64,000 bases of DNA from Saccoglossus kowalevskii. Taxonomy: Eukaryota > Hemichordata > Enteropneusta > Harrimaniidae. Positions 49,001-59,700 of the stretch are shown here, piece after piece (the stretch's first letter is position 1; each line of letters begins with the position of its first letter). Made by a program: the position numbers and the translations under genes. The stretch is from positions 335,873-399,872 of the forward strand of contig NW_003149267.1 in NCBI RefSeq assembly GCF_000003605.2. The letters run 5' to 3'. The notes under the pieces were generated by a model, which worked only from the letters and a program-made list of their open reading frames with translations, was not told the origin of the DNA and made no database searches.

Positions 49001-51058
49001 AAATTTATTTTTTCCACTTATGATGCGAGTTGAAAGGATGGCCGTTTTACCAGGGTTTTTAAATAGTGATTTAAAGAAAATTCAACTTTAAATAGTGACA
49101 TACGTCAAAATACATTTTTGTATAAACATTTACATGTTTAAGCAAGCATTCATGTGGACTTCTTGGTGATCAACAATGTCTGTGATGGTACGTCGACTGC
49201 GCTGGTCGTTTACCGATCGTGCATGAGCATGGCTGCCTTTGTTTCGCTCGGCGGTGACGATGTTGCTGCTACCAGTCACGGCGTGAACTTGGTTTTAACC
49301 ATAGATCTTATGTTTTAACGATAAAGATTTTATATATTTGACTTCACCCTGGCAGTAAAAATATGGGCACGGTAATGCACTTTTCTAGGCCACATGTTCA
49401 TTTTTAATCGTGTTGAAAAAAACTTGCAACTTTTAGTTCGGTTGTAACATAGATGTACTAACAAGCCGGGATTTTCACACCTTAAAGCAATGAACCAGTT
49501 ACCCTGAGCACGATGAATCATCTTCGGAAGACAATGAGTGATGGCCTGTTTTGTAAACAATTCTTTGTCTGGGACTATGCAGGGTGCACAGGAAATATAA
49601 CAGGGCGCTGACAATTTAAACAGGGCACCAATTTCAGATAACAGGGCGCCCTGTTAAAACCCGTCGTGGAGAACCCTGACTGAAGCTTTCACCCAGACCT
49701 CCCGGTCCAGTCTAAATTTTCTTATAAGATGAACCTTCTACATATTTTTTTCAAAAACTTTAATAATGAGCCAATGGTAAATTATGTCTGTTTGGTTCAA
49801 AATTAAGAATAAAGTGGTCAAAATATGTGTACAGGTTTTTTCTAGAAAAATATTCTGAAAGTGATTCTACAAACACCCAAAATCCCCACCCCTACCAATT
49901 TATATTTGTGCACATTTTAAACATGTAATTATTGATTTTCACTTTGTAGGCAGAGCCTGCAAATACATCCAAGATACCATTGGCTGATGCTGTTGGTGTT
50001 ACTGTTGTGCTGCTTACTGGTTCCTATAGAGGCAATGAATTTGTTAGAGTTGGTTACTATGTCAACAATGAATACACTGATCCAGAGCTGAGGGAGACTC
50101 CCCCTGGAGTACCATTATTTGAAAAGGTATGGTTGTTTTGTGGAAAGTTGTTCTATATTTGGACCATACTCATACGCGTGATCATAACCATAAGAGAATC
50201 ATTCTGTGCATATAGATGTCTGTCGCATGTCGAATTTTGTTTTAAGCCCTTCTTCTTAAAAAACTACATGTCAGATTGTTTTGATACTTAATTTAAAGTG
50301 GGAGGGTCATCACCTGCGCATGCCTGGGAATTGAGTCCCAAGCGATGATAACACACGCTAAAAATGCAAAGGCTCATGGGTAGACACTTAAACAATGACA
50401 CCCTATGGCCATCTGACGCATGCGTCATGGATGGAGCTCTATCAGATTTGTTCATTTCATGACAATAACCTCAATTCTATTTCTTACTATCATCATGTGA
50501 CCTCATTTATATGCACAAACATTGATTTCTTCCAATAAAATATACTTTTGTTTATTTTGACTAATAAAAATAGCTGTTGATTCTAGACAAATATTTACCC
50601 TGCGTGACTTCCTTCCCAGATTTGTGTCGTTTTTGTTTCTGAAAAAAAGGTGTTTTCTTTTTGAAAAACCACCACCAGCTTTGATGATATTTGTTCCTTT
50701 CATGGTGATATCATTAATTCACTAAATCATGTCTAATTCATGATTGTCAAAACTATCGAACAAATTTAATGCAATTGTTTTGCTTTTTTATTTGTCACAG
50801 ATGACAAGAAATATCCTGGCTACAAGTCCTCGTGTGACGAGATTCAAAATAGACTGGGATGAGAACCCAACATCTGATGAAAACAAAGCACCAGCGCCCC
50901 CACCATATTTGGCATCTATGCCGCCATTAGACCCATCACAGATTCCATCAGTTGTATCGCAATCATCAGGCTGTGTGGAAAAATGCCTTACAGATATTAC
51001 AATGGACAGTAACAGTACTTGTAGTACAGCTGACAATGAACTGAAAATGACACATTAG
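40003..51058 (+). CDS. ASF1: ASF1 histone H3-H4 chaperone
   Basis: ASF1 binds the H3-H4 dimer and passes it to CAF-1 or HIRA during nucleosome assembly. Exons: 40003-40111, 47876-47991, 49950-50126, 50801-51058 (TAG). They sum to 660 nt, 219 aa, close to usual metazoan ASF1 length. All have AG/GT borders and matching phases. The start [20 protein letters not shown] is the canonical N-terminus in strong context. The conserved core (1-155) is collinear with human ASF1A without gaps: D54 and V94, and R108 of the histone-binding face, all fall at the same numbers. The last exon starts [17 protein letters not shown] and ends in an acidic/Ser-Pro-rich, poorly conserved tail, as expected. Intron 1 is 7.8 kb and has absorbed several transposons; the coding exons look intact. 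Confidence 0.96.
40423..40633. mobile_element. MITE related to family B (211 bp)
   Basis: Starts TACTGTAAAATGACTAATTT and ends AATTAACCATTTTACAGTA. The interior has TTCACTGGGTTTTAA words on both strands. It shares only the outer TACTGTAAAA with families B and C, so probably the same transposase type but a separate lineage. It lies 300 bp into ASF1 intron 1. Confidence 0.75.
41598..42152. other. Assembly gap (555 N) in ASF1 intron 1
   Basis: N run; open frames spanning it on either strand are artefacts. Confidence 0.98.
42170..42600. repeat. Degenerate ~125-bp tandem repeat, about 3-4 units
   Basis: Units share CACATTTNAATNAAACTTGG, then GGNACATA, TTAGTTTT..TTAAATCTGTTCATAT and AATTAGCATAATTAAT. 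The left edge touches the N gap, so the array may be longer. No coding potential. Confidence 0.6.
43524..45634 (-). pseudogene. hAT-superfamily / ZNF862-like transposase-derived gene, multi-exon, broken
   Basis: Antisense inside ASF1 intron 1. Pieces on the minus strand: 45634-45419 (Ser/Lys-rich N-terminal segment), 44880-44808 ([23 protein letters not shown]), 44646-44302 ([10 protein letters not shown], then [20 protein letters not shown], a BED/TTF-type finger region), 44216-44039 ([15 protein letters not shown], the first catalytic D region of hAT-like transposases), 43731-43524 ([11 protein letters not shown], the start of the hAT C-terminal dimerisation motif whose next residues are normally DCERGFS). 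Canonical splice sites join most pieces. Frameshifts lie near 44600 and near 44145, the second finger cysteine seems absent, and a family D repeat is inserted at 44881-45418. The exon encoding the rest of the dimerisation region was not found. Confidence 0.75.
44881..45418 (+). mobile_element. Hairpin-ended family D repeat, copy 2
   Basis: Begins AGCTCCGCTGTTGACTTTGT, whose AGCTCCGCT pairs with AGCGGAGCT 13 bases later. It ends AACAGCGGAGCTATCTCAGC followed by CGATAGGCTGCTTGTT, with a second hairpin (CAGCC/GGCTG). The first 11 bases (AGCTCCGCTGT) are the reverse complement of ACAGCGGAGCT near the 3' end. The interior has about three ~160-bp units. It interrupts the hAT-like coding sequence. 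Confidence 0.82.
46275..47445 (+). pseudogene. pogo/Tigger-like DDE transposase remnant
   Basis: Lies in ASF1 intron 1, same strand. The start MSRIHSFF resembles a PCNA-interaction (PIP) box. Then comes a Lys/Arg-rich stretch (PPKKARLDV), the first catalytic motif [10 protein letters not shown] (about 46744), [13 protein letters not shown] and MIVFKGK, then [16 protein letters not shown], the second motif [12 protein letters not shown] (about 47040), [10 protein letters not shown] and NKPFKADL, and an acidic tail ([12 protein letters not shown]) with TAA at 47443-47445. Several frame changes are needed (among them near 46800 and 46955) and a TGA at 47302-47304 interrupts. The third catalytic Asp, normally QPLD, reads QPLV. 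It is therefore inactive. AATAAA follows at about 47657. Confidence 0.85.
48045..48225. mobile_element. MITE family B copy
   Basis: Left CTGTAAAATACTTTATTTTT and right AAAATAAAGTATTTTAC inverted repeats; the interior shares words with 6905-7113 in inverted order. It starts 53 bp after ASF1 exon 2. Confidence 0.72.
48226..49949 (+). other. ASF1 intron 2, remaining part
   Basis: No exon recognised. It contains two stretches with GGGCGC words about 1.3 kb apart (AACAGGGCGCGCCAATG near 48280 and AACAGGGCGCCCTGTT near 49641) in opposite orientation next to 'TCTCCACG' / 'CGTGGAGAA', which suggests the ends of an uncharacterised 1.4-kb inverted-repeat insertion (about 48247-49678). Confidence 0.5.
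50295..50432 (+). repeat. Dispersed repeat family G, copy 2
   Basis: Shares GGGAATTGAGTCCCAAGCGA, CAAAGGCTCATGGGTAGA and CTATGGCCATCTGA with 10138-10285. It lies in ASF1 intron 3 and is flanked by fragments resembling the family D body (TTTGATACTTA before, TCAGATTTGTTCATTTCATG after), so it may have inserted into a family D copy. Confidence 0.7.
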
Positions 51059-51919
51059 TCTCCGAGATTTGTCACTCTCTATAGGTGAAACCAGCTTCAA
51101 GCAACTGTCCTGACAAAGTAGTCTGTTTTCCACGGGAAATGAAAAGTTTGGGCTTCTCCGTTCTCTCAACTGACAATTGCTCCACATATCTAGCTCCTTC
51201 AATAGTCTATTCAATTCTAACAACAGTCTATTGTTTTTAGCATCCAACTTCTAAGAAAAACATTGATGGCCATCTTGTATATTTATATTATGAGTTATGA
51301 TTTTAAGATAGGTGTCTATCCAGTCACATATCATTTTATTTAGCCGTCATTTCAAACTAGACATCAGAAAGGAAACAAGGTTAAAAACGGGCACCACTTA
51401 CAGTATAAGATTTTACAGTCTACACAAAAATATATATTATTAAAATACTGTACAATATTCAAAGTGTCTACAATAATTTAGTTGCAAAGAGCCCTGGAAA
51501 TTAATATTTAGTTGCAAAATGCATCGAAAATTATACCCACTTTTAATAGCATGAACTATCAACTCTTGCCATGGTCACCGTCACTCACCGACAGATGTTT
51601 TTTTCAGGATAAATATTTCACATTTAGTCATGAATGTGTCAAATGATTTGATTTATTAATAAATTTTTATAAGTGAATCAAGTTCCTTCATGTTATATAA
51701 TTTTCCTGAATATTGGCAGATGTTGAGAAAGTAATACAGAAGTGATTTTCACAATTATGGAAGTTGAAATGTCCTTTGGCATCAATATTGGTGAAAAAAC
51801 AGCTAGATTATCTACTGTTTACTTTGTTATTGCAAGACTAGCTACTCAGACATACATGTATACTGCTGATTCATGCATGTACCAGCCACAGTCATCACTT
51901 TATGAATGTCAGTTATTAA

Positions 51920-52021
51920 TACAGTATTTGCTCTATTAAAAGTGCATGCGTTTTATACTTGTAACATATTTTGACTATCAACATGTCATACGTGCACATG
52001 CCCTACTAATAGAGCAAATAC
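51920..52021. mobile_element. MITE family A copy (about 102 bp)
   Basis: TACAGTATTTGCTCTATTA at the left and TAATAGAGCAAATACAA at the right are inverted repeats, with AGTGCATGCG / CGTGCACATG just inside. This is the most compact and clearest family A copy in the window. Confidence 0.8.
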
Positions 52022-52779
52022 AATTTGGTAATGTCATTGATTTGTGTGCTCTGATTGATCCATCACCAATTCCAGGCATGGGTGGATTTTATTGGCAAGA
52101 CACCACTTGTTACTATCTTGATTTCTTTGTATGTTGCCCACCATATACATGCCCTGAAATGAAAATATGGTCACAAATTTGTATTGCTCCTGTGTATGTG
52201 AATAAACGATATGTTTCTTGTATTTTACATTTATTTTGTACAATTTTAAAGTCATTCTGTACTACCAAATCAGCATGTTAATTGTAGTGTGTCTCTGTAT
52301 CGCATTTAGTACCTTAATTGCCCAGTGTATCCCAATGACAATGCTCTGTTATCTTGATTTGTGTTGGTGTGGCCACAACTGGGATCAAGTTAAATTTTTA
52401 TCATAAATTGTACCAATACTTTTATAACAACACGTGTTGTATCGTAAAGTACAGAGATGATGCAACATCATTCAGGAATCCATGATTAACAGTAGCAAGA
52501 GAGACCTACGAAGGAGTTGTTCAACTTCTATTTGAGGGGATACACACGCCTGTTATTGGCTTTTGGGCTGTATTATATTCAGAATTACATCATGAATATT
52601 CATAAGTTGGTGGTTATGCTATTCTTGGACTTTGCATGACAAATGTGATGATTACGTAAGTCGGTGGACATGGTGCAGTGTAGAGAATGGAACAAAAGTA
52701 GTGTTGCCGCTCTTTCTGGATGGAATTGCACATTTGTGTTAAAGGTTCATTGGTTACTAGTACTTTCCCAATTGTATAT

Positions 52780-53250
52780 TGTGTGTGCGTCTGTACCTAT
52801 ATCTTGGCCTGGACCAATTACATTTTAAATTCACATATACATCATACATAGTATTATACATATGCACATCAATTTGTTTCACAATCTGATTCAAGGTGGC
52901 CATTTTTGTTCTAAAATGGACATTATAGGACCTTGATGCACATCATTTTGTTTTCAGATAAGATTCAAAATGGTCGACTGGTGGCCATTTTGTTTTAATA
53001 AATGTGGTTCTAGTGCCATATCTCTGACTTGGTGTTACTTATTATGTTCAAATTTTAAATATTCATTATACATCATGTCATAGATATACAGATATATTGG
53101 TTTGACGATCCTATTAAAAATGGCTGTGGGGATTGCTTCACATTGACTATTGATTTATTTAGAAGGCTGTATTTGAGTTACAGGCTGGAAAGTCTTGCAT
53201 GTGTTTGGGCTTTATGAGCCCTCAAATGCTGAAAACTATCTCGTCCAATC
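52780..53250 (+). repeat. Dispersed repeat family F (AAAATGG blocks)
   Basis: Contains ATTCAAGGTGGCCATTTTTG, TTCAAAATGGTCGACTGGTG and later AAAAATGGCTGTGG blocks about 100-150 bp apart. Similar blocks occur at 23500-24350 (inverted), 57960-58000 and 62635-62650. Family limits are not defined. Confidence 0.55.
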
Positions 53251-55379
53251 TATAGAAATGTTCATCTATTTACAAACATGAATATCTTGCGAATATTGTT
53301 GCAGTTGGTATATGGCACATACATCAAAATATATTTAGTAATACAACTTTTAGTATTAATCTTTGTATTATTTATGATAGAATTATTTTTTTAATACATA
53401 TAAATATTAAAAATATTTGCTATAATTTCAACAAAAGTCCATTGTGAAATTACTGAAGATCACACAGTAACCAGCTGTTTTTTCACCCAATTTACCATTA
53501 TGGGGGATAATGTTAGCACTGCTCAACCAGTCCAAAACTTGAATTTCCTTAACTTTTTTTACAGCACACTCGTATTGTGTAGTACACTTTCTAAATGTGT
53601 CAAGTATTACTTCCTGAGATGCGTTTATAATTCTAAACGCGTTGAATACCGAATATTTACCCACATTGGCTGACTACCAAATGTCCAACATGGAAGGGTA
53701 TTTGTTGTATCGCTAACAGTTGAAAATGCATCGTTGTTGAGAAACTAAAATATACAGTGTGTAGATGTGCAAATGGCAGTTGCCTACTACAATTGTCCTA
53801 CCCATAGCAACCAGTTTGAAAGCTTGGATTTTTAAAACCCAAATATGGCTCCAAAAATAAGACTATACAAAATGAGGCACAATATTCAACTACAATACAG
53901 CTTTCCTATAAATATTGCTCTCTTGCACTGCTATGTTGTAAATAGTGATGATATAGAAAATTGTTTGAGACATTTTACTATGATGAATGACTCCTCAACC
54001 AAATATGGTTATTGATTTGACATTACTTTCACGTTACAAAAGCGCCCTGTCACTAGATACACTAAATACATTCCTGTTCTGGTGATGTTGGTTTTTGGTA
54101 CCATCCCTGAGACGTCAGCAATTCGTGATGCTTCTTCCTTTCATAAATAGTATGTCATCTCGCCAAGAAGCAATTGACACCTACTTCGTACATAATAAGT
54201 ATGTCGTTATTCACTGTCGCACATTCATGGTAGGGTGTGTCAATGGTGTTGGTTTAGTGTGGAACTCTAAAACTTAAATCATGCTGCTCATCTCAACTAT
54301 GATTTTTTATGTCCTGGTAAGTAGTGCTCAAAGTGTGGTGTGGTTTTATTCCTAAGAATTTTACAACAAAATCTGGAACGCAGTACTAAGATTAACATAC
54401 TAGTATGGTCTTCACATATTTACCACTAAATTTCTACAACTGAAACAAGCATTTCATGAACAAAAACTTCTCAAATTTATTGTGGATTTTATCAGTGCAA
54501 AATATATTGAAAGAAGAGGATCTATTTATAAACCATATAAGCTATTTATAAAACATTAACAGAAAACTATATAAATTCTGGAGATTTACTGGGGTCAAGA
54601 AAGAAAATTCAAAGTTGAAATTGATGCAGAATTCAAAAACTATATTTCGCTATATTAAATACCAAACAAAATGTCTTAAATTTAAAACAACCACAATTTA
54701 GCCAGTGAGAAAGAAAAGCATACCCAAGGGGTATTTTCCTAAGCTGTTATCAATTGTTTTTATTTTCTTAATAATGTAATTTAAATAAATATGAAACGTA
54801 AATACGTAGACATGGGCAAGGTGTAAAATGTAATCACTATTTTATTCGTTAGTTATTTCTACAAAGATATTATTTTTTGTAAGCGTATAAAGAATTTTCT
54901 GATTTTAAATATTGTAATTAGTACGCAATTTCCAATTTTGATTCTTAAACACAAATTATCAAAAATATTATAAAAATGTAATTAGGAATTTGCTTTATCT
55001 GTTAAGTGTACTTTTACTGTAAATGGAACTTTCATTTTATTTCCTGTAAAAACTGTAAAATGCTGTTTTTATTTCTTGCAACCTGTACCAGCTATCTACT
55101 TAAAAATAGAGATGACGAAATGATCAAAAGCGTTGGACGTTTTTTGTAAACAGATGTTAATTTTTCTTTTGATGTTACTTGTACAACTAATAAAAACATT
55201 TTTATTTCCAAAGATTGAAAACTGCACTGTTGCTGTTGTATTAATTTTTACCGCTATTTACTATTACTCGCAATATTAATCCTTAATGAAAGGGCGCCAT
55301 TTGTGTCAATGTAAAGAAAAACATCGTAAGAGTTGAGTGCGGGCGCATGTCGTACCAGAATACTTTCTCATAAACCTAG

Positions 55380-55500
55380 GGAGCCCTCGGACGACTCTAT
55401 GGCAACGACAGATCCAATATGGCGGAAAGTTTGTAAACTTGACGTATTATCTGTTGTGATCGTGACAAATTCAGTGTTTTAGCTGTCAGAAAACACATGT
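55380..55500 (+). promoter_or_regulatory. Likely DNAI3 promoter and 5' UTR exon
   Basis: A relatively GC-rich patch with CCAATATGGCGGAAAG (YY1-like) at about 55415, ending at ACACAT/GTAAGT (donor at 55500). A non-coding first exon here could splice to the acceptor TTTGCTAG at 56700, in front of the DNAI3 start codon. This is inference from position and splice signals; RNA data would decide it. Confidence 0.45.
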
Positions 55501-55849
55501 AAGTTTCAATCTGACATTTTATAATTACTATCAAGTCTCTAGTAATGTGAATTATTGTAGTTATCTGATAGCAAGCTCAAACTATTTCGTTAATTGAATG
55601 GGGACGACCTGCGCTGCCCTGTCAGTTTTAGCATGGAGCTAAATGTTTTGAGCATGAAGGTCTATGGATTGAGCAGCCATTCACATTCTATCTCCCATTT
55701 GTTAGGATGTTAATGCTCTGTGCTGCCAGATAGTCAGACAAATTACGTTTAGCAATACTATCAAGTCGGAAGAATCTATGTAGGCGAGATGAAAATTATT
55801 ATTCAATAATTGTTTCGTTTTAAATATCATCACTGACACAATTAGTTCA

Positions 55850-55935
55850 CGGCGTTGGTAGAGTGGGCACTATGGTCGTCGGCTGCCCATTCAAACACCG
55901 CCATCGATTTTGCTATAGCAAAACAGGATGAACTG
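55850..55935 (+). mobile_element. Possible tRNA-derived SINE head
   Basis: TTGGTAGAGTGGGCACTATG resembles a Pol III A box (TRGYnnAnnnGG) and CCATTCAAACACCG, about 30 bases on, resembles a B box (GGTTCRANNCC). The sequence does not fold into a good tRNA, so it is a SINE-like head at best. Confidence 0.4.
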
Positions 55936-56727
55936 ATCAGGCAGAATACTTGTATTGAATATGCCTGCATACAACTACCTAACTTGCCAAATTAGATTTT
56001 TGATTGAGATATTTACAGATGCTATCAACAACATTTATATATTTTCATGGCAGTTGAATCCAACCATGATCCAACATAGCCAATCAAATGAACACAGTTT
56101 GCATTGGTATCATTTGAAAATGTTCCAATGTTATTCTGTCGGCCAATAAAAAATTGTTGTTTCTGTTTGTATTGTGAAATTTATAAAAACGAAGAAAATC
56201 AAGTTATGTTGATAGTGAAGCAAGTATCTGGTTATCAATATTTTCAGTTTGATTTATCTGTTTGGTCCAATGCAGTGTGCATTCACATCATTTTGCATGG
56301 CGATGTTTGATTGGATGTCTGTGTTCGAATGTAAATAACGTCTACCCGACAACACCGTAGATCCAGGTCAAATCGTATCACTTCTTCTGAAATTACAGCC
56401 CAGATATTAAAACACGGGAAGTGAATACAATACCGGGGTAGATGTGTGCATGTTCCACTGCTGTAAGGTTCTCTATGATATCCATGATTCGGTTTCTTGA
56501 AACAGAACAGGTGGCTCTAGCACCCCATAGCATATAATGAAAACAATAATAGATTTGACTCCATGCTTACCTGTGCCTTTTTCTCTTTCTTACATTGATT
56601 CAACTTGTCATGCCATTATATGGTGCTTTTATTGTTATTCTATGTGAATACAAGTAACCTAATATCTTTGTCCATTGGGGCATTTTTTTTTTCTTTGCTA
56701 GTTTTGTTTACTTCATAAGTTTATTTC

Positions 56728-56748
56728 ATGAGCTGTCATAATGGCTGA
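56728..56748 (+). promoter_or_regulatory. Six-codon uORF overlapping the DNAI3 start
   Basis: ATG at 56728 reads MSCHNG then TGA at 56746-56748, overlapping the main ATG at 56741 in another frame. Its context is weak (T at -3, A at +4), whereas the main ATG has A at -3 and G at +4. It could modulate DNAI3 translation by leaky scanning or reinitiation. Confidence 0.6.
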
Positions 56749-59700
56749 TGATGATACAAAATCAGAGAAGTCCCAAGATGTTGAGAGAAAAGGTTCAAAG
56801 AGTCCTCCTAGTCGACCTAAAAGTGGAACCTCATCGAAGGGACGGAGTCCCTCTCCTGGCAAAGGAAGTAGAGCAACAAGTGGTTCTAAAACACCCAAAA
56901 GTCCAACCACACAAAGAAAAAGTCCTAAACCTGGTAGTGCAAAGAGCAGAGAGAAAAGCCCAAAAGGGAAAAAGGGGGCATCGAAAGGTGAGATTGTGAA
57001 TTTTTATAAGCTCTAACCTACAACTAAAAATATGTCACACTATTATTATTTACATGTTCAAATTGCATAAATGAATCTCATCAGTTTGAATCTCATCATT
57101 ACCTGGTAAATGTCATTTGTATATAACTAGGGAAAGCAAAGAAAGATTCTGAAGTTAGGGAAGAGCCAACTGAAGGTGAAGAAGAAAAGGAAGGTAATAA
57201 TATCTCACATATGCATGTGTATTTGTTAGTTGATTTTATTTGTTAAAATACACCAAAATCAAGCATATTTCCAATTTCTGAATGGATGAATTTGGTTTGA
57301 ACTTGGTACATAGATTGAAAATCATAGTACTTGTATGCATTTCATTGATTTAGTGGATCTCACTAAAGTTTTCAATTTGTTTTTTTTAGCTCCGCTGTCG
57401 ACTTTGTCGAGCAGAGCTTATCATATGAGTGATTGTCCGGTGTCCGTCGTCCGTGTCAATGTTTTATTTTTTATTTTTTCGACTTCTTCTTGAAAACTAC
57501 AAGCCTGAATGCTTTGATACTTGGTGTATATGTCCCTTGGGTAGACCTCTCTCATATTTGTTCATTTTATGATCATATCTTCCTAGCAAGTCCAATTGCA
57601 TTGATATTACATATATAGGTACTACATGTGGATCTCTCTCAGATTTGTTCATTTTGTAATGATATCTTCAATTCTCTAATTTTGATGAATATTTTTGTCA
57701 TTTTTGGTAAAAAGTAATATTTTCTTCTTGTTAAAAACCACAATCATTTATGGTCAAAAATGTTTTTTTTGAATTCTTGTTAAAAAAAGCAAGTCCCATT
57801 GCATTGATACTATGCATATTGTTCATTTTCTAATGACATCTTCTGTTCTTTAATTGAAATGTGCATTGCTAACAGCGGAGCTATCTCAGCCGAGAGGCTG
57901 CTTGTTCAAAATTGATGTTCCATATCTCTGAGACTACACACTGTTCATAATGTAGTACGTAACATTTCTGTCACAGTCTGGTTCAAGATGGATGACTAGT
58001 AGTTATTCTTGTTGTAAACATGCATTAAAAATGTTCACAATGTAGGTGTCTGTCTTATGTGGACGATGCACTGGAACATTATAGATTTGCCATGATTTGA
58101 ATTAATCTTGACTCTTTGAGTGTTGTCTTTCACCTCATTTTAATACTGTATTTACTCTTATTAGAATCAAATACACTTACATCAGGTTAGCATATATGGT
58201 TCAGTTTGAGTTTAGTGTTCTCACCTACGTCCTGTTGGACATGCACAAACAGAGCAAATACAGTACATACCACGGACACATGTACATATAATATTTTGCT
58301 ATATACTGGGATTATCTCATCATGTCATGACTTGTTTTTGTAGGACTGCCAGAGAACGTCATACCAATATTCTTCTCTGCTAAAACTCAAGAAATCTTCA
58401 GTATTATCGTGGATAATGATGTCACTGAAGATGAACCGAATAAAGTAATTCCCAAAGATGATATCATACAAGATATGAAGACCAGAGCTGCGATATCAGA
58501 TTTCCATCCAGTTAAACAAACTATCCTTGTATGTATTGTAAAGTTAGAATGTACAATTTACACAATTATTTTTAGTTCTGTTTTCATAAATGATCAAGGG
58601 GTAGGTTTTCATACTACTCATTATCATATACATAAGGCCCCCAAAAAAAAATCTTAAAAAAGTTATGCAATTTTTTTTAGATATAAAACATCGAGAAAAT
58701 CGATATTGTGCCAACAATGGCAGGCTCAATACCCCCCCCCCCCTAATTAATTCCACTCTCATCAAAGATGACAAAGCAGAGCTGTTCATATATGTAATTG
58801 TTCATTACCGTTCGTCCGTTGTCTGTCCATTGTATGTTGTCCATCAACAATTCTATTTTCGACTCCTTCTTGAAAACAACCAGGCCAATTACTTTGACAC
58901 TTGGGTGGACCGTTGTGAGATTTCATGATGATATCTTCAGTTTTCTATTTTTGGTGAATTTTTTGTCATTTTTGGTAAAAAATGCTATTTTTGAATTATT
59001 TATCAAAATATCCTCAATTCTCAATTTTTATTCAATATTTTTTGAACTTCTTTGATATGTTATATGTAGGTACCTTGAGTAGACCTCAGATTTGTTTAAT
59101 ATTTTGTGATGATCATTAATTCTCTATTTTCATCAGCAATTTTTGGCATTAGAAACAAAAAAAACCTTCAAGCACAACCTGATGCATACACCGACCAGAA
59201 ACAAATAAATATTTTTTCAATTCATTGCTTTTGAACAACAAATCAAGAATCACACACTGGCAGTTAACAGTTCTTTTTTTATTAAATGTTCCTTAATCGC
59301 AGATATCTATTCATAAATATTTTAAGAAATAATAAAACTCAGTAAGGAATAATCAATATAAAAAGCACAATTTTTAGTCCCAGTAACAGGGACTTCTGAA
59401 TTTACCTCCGTGTGTGTGTGCATGCCTGCATCCGTTTTTTGCTCTCTTTAATTCCACTCGTATCATTCGCTTGATGTGTAGCTACCAATGTGTTGTACTA
59501 ATGATGACAATAACTGTCTTTATACAGGACTATCCAGGTGATGATGTGTTAGTCATATATGATCCAGATTTCAAATATGGTCAGAATTTCTGCATTGCAC
59601 TGACTGAAGAGGCCAAGGAAAAAATCTTACACGTAAGTAAAATAATTACAGATATATAATTTGAACCCTCTAGTGAAGTGACAATACACAATGTTGATAT

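Larger units (their letters stand above)
51059..55390. other. ASF1 3' UTR and ASF1-DNAI3 spacer
   Basis: No gene recognised. The 3' UTR probably starts here; AATAAA-type words occur near 51657 and 52200 but I cannot choose the site. Repeats are at 51920-52021 and 52780-53250. A 78-codon minus-strand frame at 53428-53664 matches nothing I recognise and has no convincing exon borders. Confidence 0.5.

Noticed and set aside
55850-55935. tRNA gene
   Set aside because: A- and B-box-like words are present but acceptor and anticodon stems do not form; at most a SINE head.
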